Shown: positions 61,675-64,000 of the stretch, piece after piece
Layout of the letters: each line of letters opens with the position of its first letter
Position numbering within the stretch: position 1 is the first letter of the stretch
Source: Polytrichum commune
Lineage: Eukaryota; Streptophyta; Polytrichopsida; Polytrichales; Polytrichaceae
Direction of reading: 5' to 3'
Assembly: GCA_950295325.1 (NCBI GenBank)
Contig: OX485807.1
Location: 20,369,666-20,433,665, forward strand
Length of the DNA: 64,000 bases
Program-made: the position numbers and the translations under genes
The notes under the pieces: generated by a model
Database searches by the model: none
Seen by the model: the letters and a program-made list of their open reading frames with translations, nothing else
What the model was told of the DNA's origin: nothing

Positions 61675-61701
61675 CAGTAAGCTCTTGCTTAGGTCCGCAT
61701 T
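61675..61701 (+). repeat. Tigger left terminal inverted repeat
   Basis: CAGTAAGCTCTTGCTTAGG..., 27 bp, preceded by TA. It matches the reverse complement of the right end except at two positions. Confidence 0.9.
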
Positions 61702-61737
61702 CATTTAAGTCCGCATCCCACTTAAGTCCGCATTTTT

Positions 61738-63509
61738 TTATGAAAATTTTCCAGATCGATTTGATTTTCGCATAAAATCGAACACAGTCATTTGGCGGTT
61801 GTTTTCAATGCGCTCCCGTGCGATTGCCGACCGACCACTTTGCAAGATACGACGAAGCGTTAAGAGGGCTGATTTAGCCTGGTAGATGTGCTCAGACGAC
61901 ACGAATGGTGACTCCTTGAGCTCACCGACAGTAATTTTGAGGTTGACGACCTCTTGTAAAGCATTGTGGATATTTTCACGCTGATCTACCTCACCAGAAG
62001 GTTTAACAAGATCGTTCTCATAATCGATTTCTTCACAAGCGACTTCAGACTCGCCAATGACCAAGGCATAATTCATGGCATCCTCGATTTCTTCAATAAG
62101 TGTGTTTTTGCCGAATTCGGTATTGTTGTTGTCATCATTGAAACACATCTCAATATCACGGCGTATATCAGAATCCTCATACTCGCCAAGGATTGACGTG
62201 TTTCGGAGCATGTTCACGATCTCGTCTACAGTTTCATCGGTTTCGTTCACAACATTGCTTTCATTGCATGCTCGAAAGGATGAAATGATATCTGCTTTTT
62301 GAAAGCAATTCTTCAAAGATTGCGATGAGATTTCGTTCCAAGCAAGATTGACAAGATTTGCAGCATCCAACAAATGCGGTGGCCTACCATACACCATTCT
62401 CGCAGCTCCTCGATTCATTCTCGTAACGGCTAAAGACAACTGATCTTTGAGATGTTGCGGGGTATCATGATACGCGATAATTTCTTTGATCAACAAGAAT
62501 TTGTACTGTTTCTTGATAGCCGCGATGATACCCATATCCATCAGTTGTTTCCATGACATGACATTTGGAGGAAAGAAGACCACCCGGATTCCATTCCTTT
62601 CAAATGCAGTGGAATGACCTGGAGCATTATCAAGGATCAACAAAACCTTATGCCCTGTGTGTTTCCGCACATGAGGCTCAAATACCTCATCAAACCATTT
62701 GTTAATGTTGGTACATCAATCCAAGCATTCTTCTGCTGAAAGCACGGAATTGGCCAAGAATTTCCTAAAATGCATGCAGGTTCCTTCGCCTTACCTATCA
62801 TTACAATCAGCAATCGTTCCGTCCTGGTAGCATTGCAGCAAACGACCAGGGTCACCCTATCTTTCGCCTTCTTTTTGCCCCGAACAGTTGAAACATCTTC
62901 TGTTGGCAAGAGAACTGCATACTGAGGAAGAAGCCGAAAGAATAAACCAGTTGCATCCATGTTGTAAACACAAGAAGGATCCTCCTGATCGATAATCAAA
63001 CCTAAATTGTCTAATGCTTGCAGAAACTCTGGATCATTCTTGTCAACATCACCTCCTTCCCCACAGAGGTTCATGAAGTTCAAACCGTAGTGGTGTCAAA
63101 ATCTGACCAACTAACCCCACGAATCCTTGAATTTGTTGTCAGGAATGTCAATTGCTTGGGCGAGCAATCTTGCTTTATGGCAGATCAGGCTCGGTGGCAA
63201 TACAAGTGACATTCGACGCCCAACATCTATCCAGTCGAACATCCTCTTCTCCAACTCTAGAAACATAGCTTGAGAAACTCTCTTCGTAGTTTCTTGAGTA
63301 GCTTGGTCGACATTTTGTGCTCTTTCACGGACAATATCCTTGTTTAACCTCAAGTTTCGGATGGTTTTCTCATCGACTCCATATTCTCGAGCAATACTTC
63401 ACATCGAGGGTGGCTTGGGTTTGTCAAACAATGCTATGATTTCCATACGTTGACGATCATTTAGACGTGGACCTTCGCCCTTTCACTTTCCAGAACGTTG
63501 CAACCTCAT
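61738..63509 (-). pseudogene. Tigger/pogo transposase (CENP-B-type HTH plus DDE_1), inactivated
   Basis: It cuts and pastes the surrounding element. The frame starts at ATG 63509 and ends at 61738, about 590 residues, usual for Tigger. N-terminal helix-turn-helix: NDRQRMEIIALFDKP, SIAREYGVDEKTIRNL. A second CENP-B/Tc5-like HTH: KRMFDWIDVGRR, KARLLAQAIDIP. Catalytic core: YNMDATGLFFRLLP (first Asp), LLILDNAPGHS (second Asp), MSWKQLMDMGII (third Asp). An acidic tail follows. Lesions: in-frame TGA near 63483 and 63402, TAG and TGA near 63105 and 63090, and a single-base frame change near 62700 (TNGLMR versus KWFDEVFEPHV). Three of the four stops are TGA where the family would tolerate Arg, as expected from C-to-T change of CGA codons. 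Confidence 0.85.
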
Positions 63510-63650
63510 TTTCGGAATGAAATAGCAGCTTCGAAGCTCCAAAATGATACAACCCTAAAAACCCTAAAGAAACCCTAAAGAAATCCTAATAAACCCTAAT
63601 ATCCTTAAGTCCGCATCCCAGTTAAGTCCGCATTGGAGACACTAGATCAA

Positions 63651-63677
63651 AATGCGGACTTAAGCGAGAGCTTACTG
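63651..63677 (-). repeat. Tigger right terminal inverted repeat
   Basis: On the minus strand CAGTAAGCTCTCGCTTAAG..., 27 bp, followed on the plus strand by TA. Confidence 0.9.
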
Positions 63678-63679
63678 TA

Positions 63680-64000
63680 CTTCACAAAACTCAAAACTAA
63701 AGCATCTCAACATAAACTCCTCCAAAACTGCAAAAAACCTTATGACTACATCCTTCAAGGAATTGCCACACTTGTATACATACAACCAACAATAATAAAA
63801 TTTAGGTCAATTGTGTACATGAGGTGTCCACAATACTATTCCACTTGTCATTGAGGTCAGAATTATGCACACATGATATTTTACCTAAGAAAGGGAAAAA
63901 CAAGTGTATGGTGGTAAGTTTATGTAGTAATTAATATTTTACTCTAGGAGCAAGGAGTGCTTTGCACCTTGGTAGTCGTGATACGTGCGTTTTTTTTACC
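63680..64000. other. Right edge of window, nothing recognised
   Basis: About 320 bp of AT-rich sequence after the Tigger element; no feature seen. Confidence 0.4.

Larger units (their letters stand above)
61675..63677 (-). mobile_element. Complete Tigger/pogo-type DNA transposon
   Basis: 2003 bp with TA on both sides (61673-61674 and 63678-63679). 27-bp terminal inverted repeats (61675-61701 and 63651-63677) begin CAGTAAGCTC and differ at two positions. TA target duplication, CAGT ends and the internal CENP-B/DDE transposase identify the pogo/Tigger branch of Tc1/mariner. Inside each end is a TTAAGTCCGCATCCCA doublet (61705-61733 and 63605-63634) in direct, not inverted, orientation, adding possible transposase-binding sites. 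Confidence 0.9.

Overview
The window looks like nuclear DNA of a land plant, probably a seed-free plant (fern, lycophyte or bryophyte), though the clade cannot be fixed from sequence alone. The evidence is a spliced plant-type cytochrome P450, a gene with two B3 DNA-binding domains of the REM type, a proline-rich secreted protein, and plant-style transposons: Ty1/copia and gypsy elements with an initiator-Met PBS, CACTA-like, MULE/SWIM, hAT-like, Tourist-like and Tigger/pogo elements. There are no operons. Genes occupy a small part of the window, and most of the rest is nested, decaying repeats.

Layout. 0.9-4.5 kb: a minus-strand, multi-exon B3 gene with small frame breaks. 6.0-6.4 kb: a short inverted-repeat element. 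8.2-12.9 kb: the 3' end of a copia element (LTR plus RNase H tail), abutted by a CACTA-like element that itself carries a 3' fragment of the large LINE family. 13.9-14.4 kb: a small secreted proline-rich protein gene. About 14.8-27.2 kb: a very large (about 12.4 kb), nearly intact non-LTR retrotransposon. 27.3-28.7 and 32.5-32.8 kb: a tandem array of roughly 420-bp units with palindromes, split by a 3.8-kb element with a 5-bp target duplication. 34.4-38.9 kb and 43.5-39.2 kb: two inverted copies of a MULE/SWIM-type transposase; the second is split by a 1.6-kb hAT-like insertion. 44.6-48.9 kb: an intact three-exon P450 gene (minus strand) with a Tourist-like MITE in intron 1. 50-52.5 kb: a gypsy relic. 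52.5-55.3 kb: a minus-strand copia relic with its LTR. 59.3-59.9 kb: a MITE. 61.7-63.7 kb: a complete but inactivated Tigger/pogo element.

The most striking item is the LINE. ORF1 (low-complexity N-terminal part, RRM-like domain, helical C-terminus) overlaps ORF2 at an ATGGATAG junction. ORF2 encodes, in order, three diverged copies of a unit bearing a 2A-like NPGP motif, an AP-type endonuclease, reverse transcriptase (YADD), RNase H, a CCHC zinc finger and a C-terminal PD-(D/E)xK-like domain. The element ends in a perfect 12-bp hairpin and a TTC microsatellite tail. Two endonucleases plus RNase H resemble the Dualen/RandI LINE clade. A three-copy 2A array in front of the endonuclease is, as far as I know, not a described plant LINE feature. 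Three nonsense codons and three frame breaks mean this copy is recently dead.

Host genes and elements interact mainly by insertion: a MITE sits in a P450 intron, the LINE starts a few hundred bases from the proline-rich gene promoter, and repeated families act as each other's empty sites. That allows several target-site duplications to be read directly.
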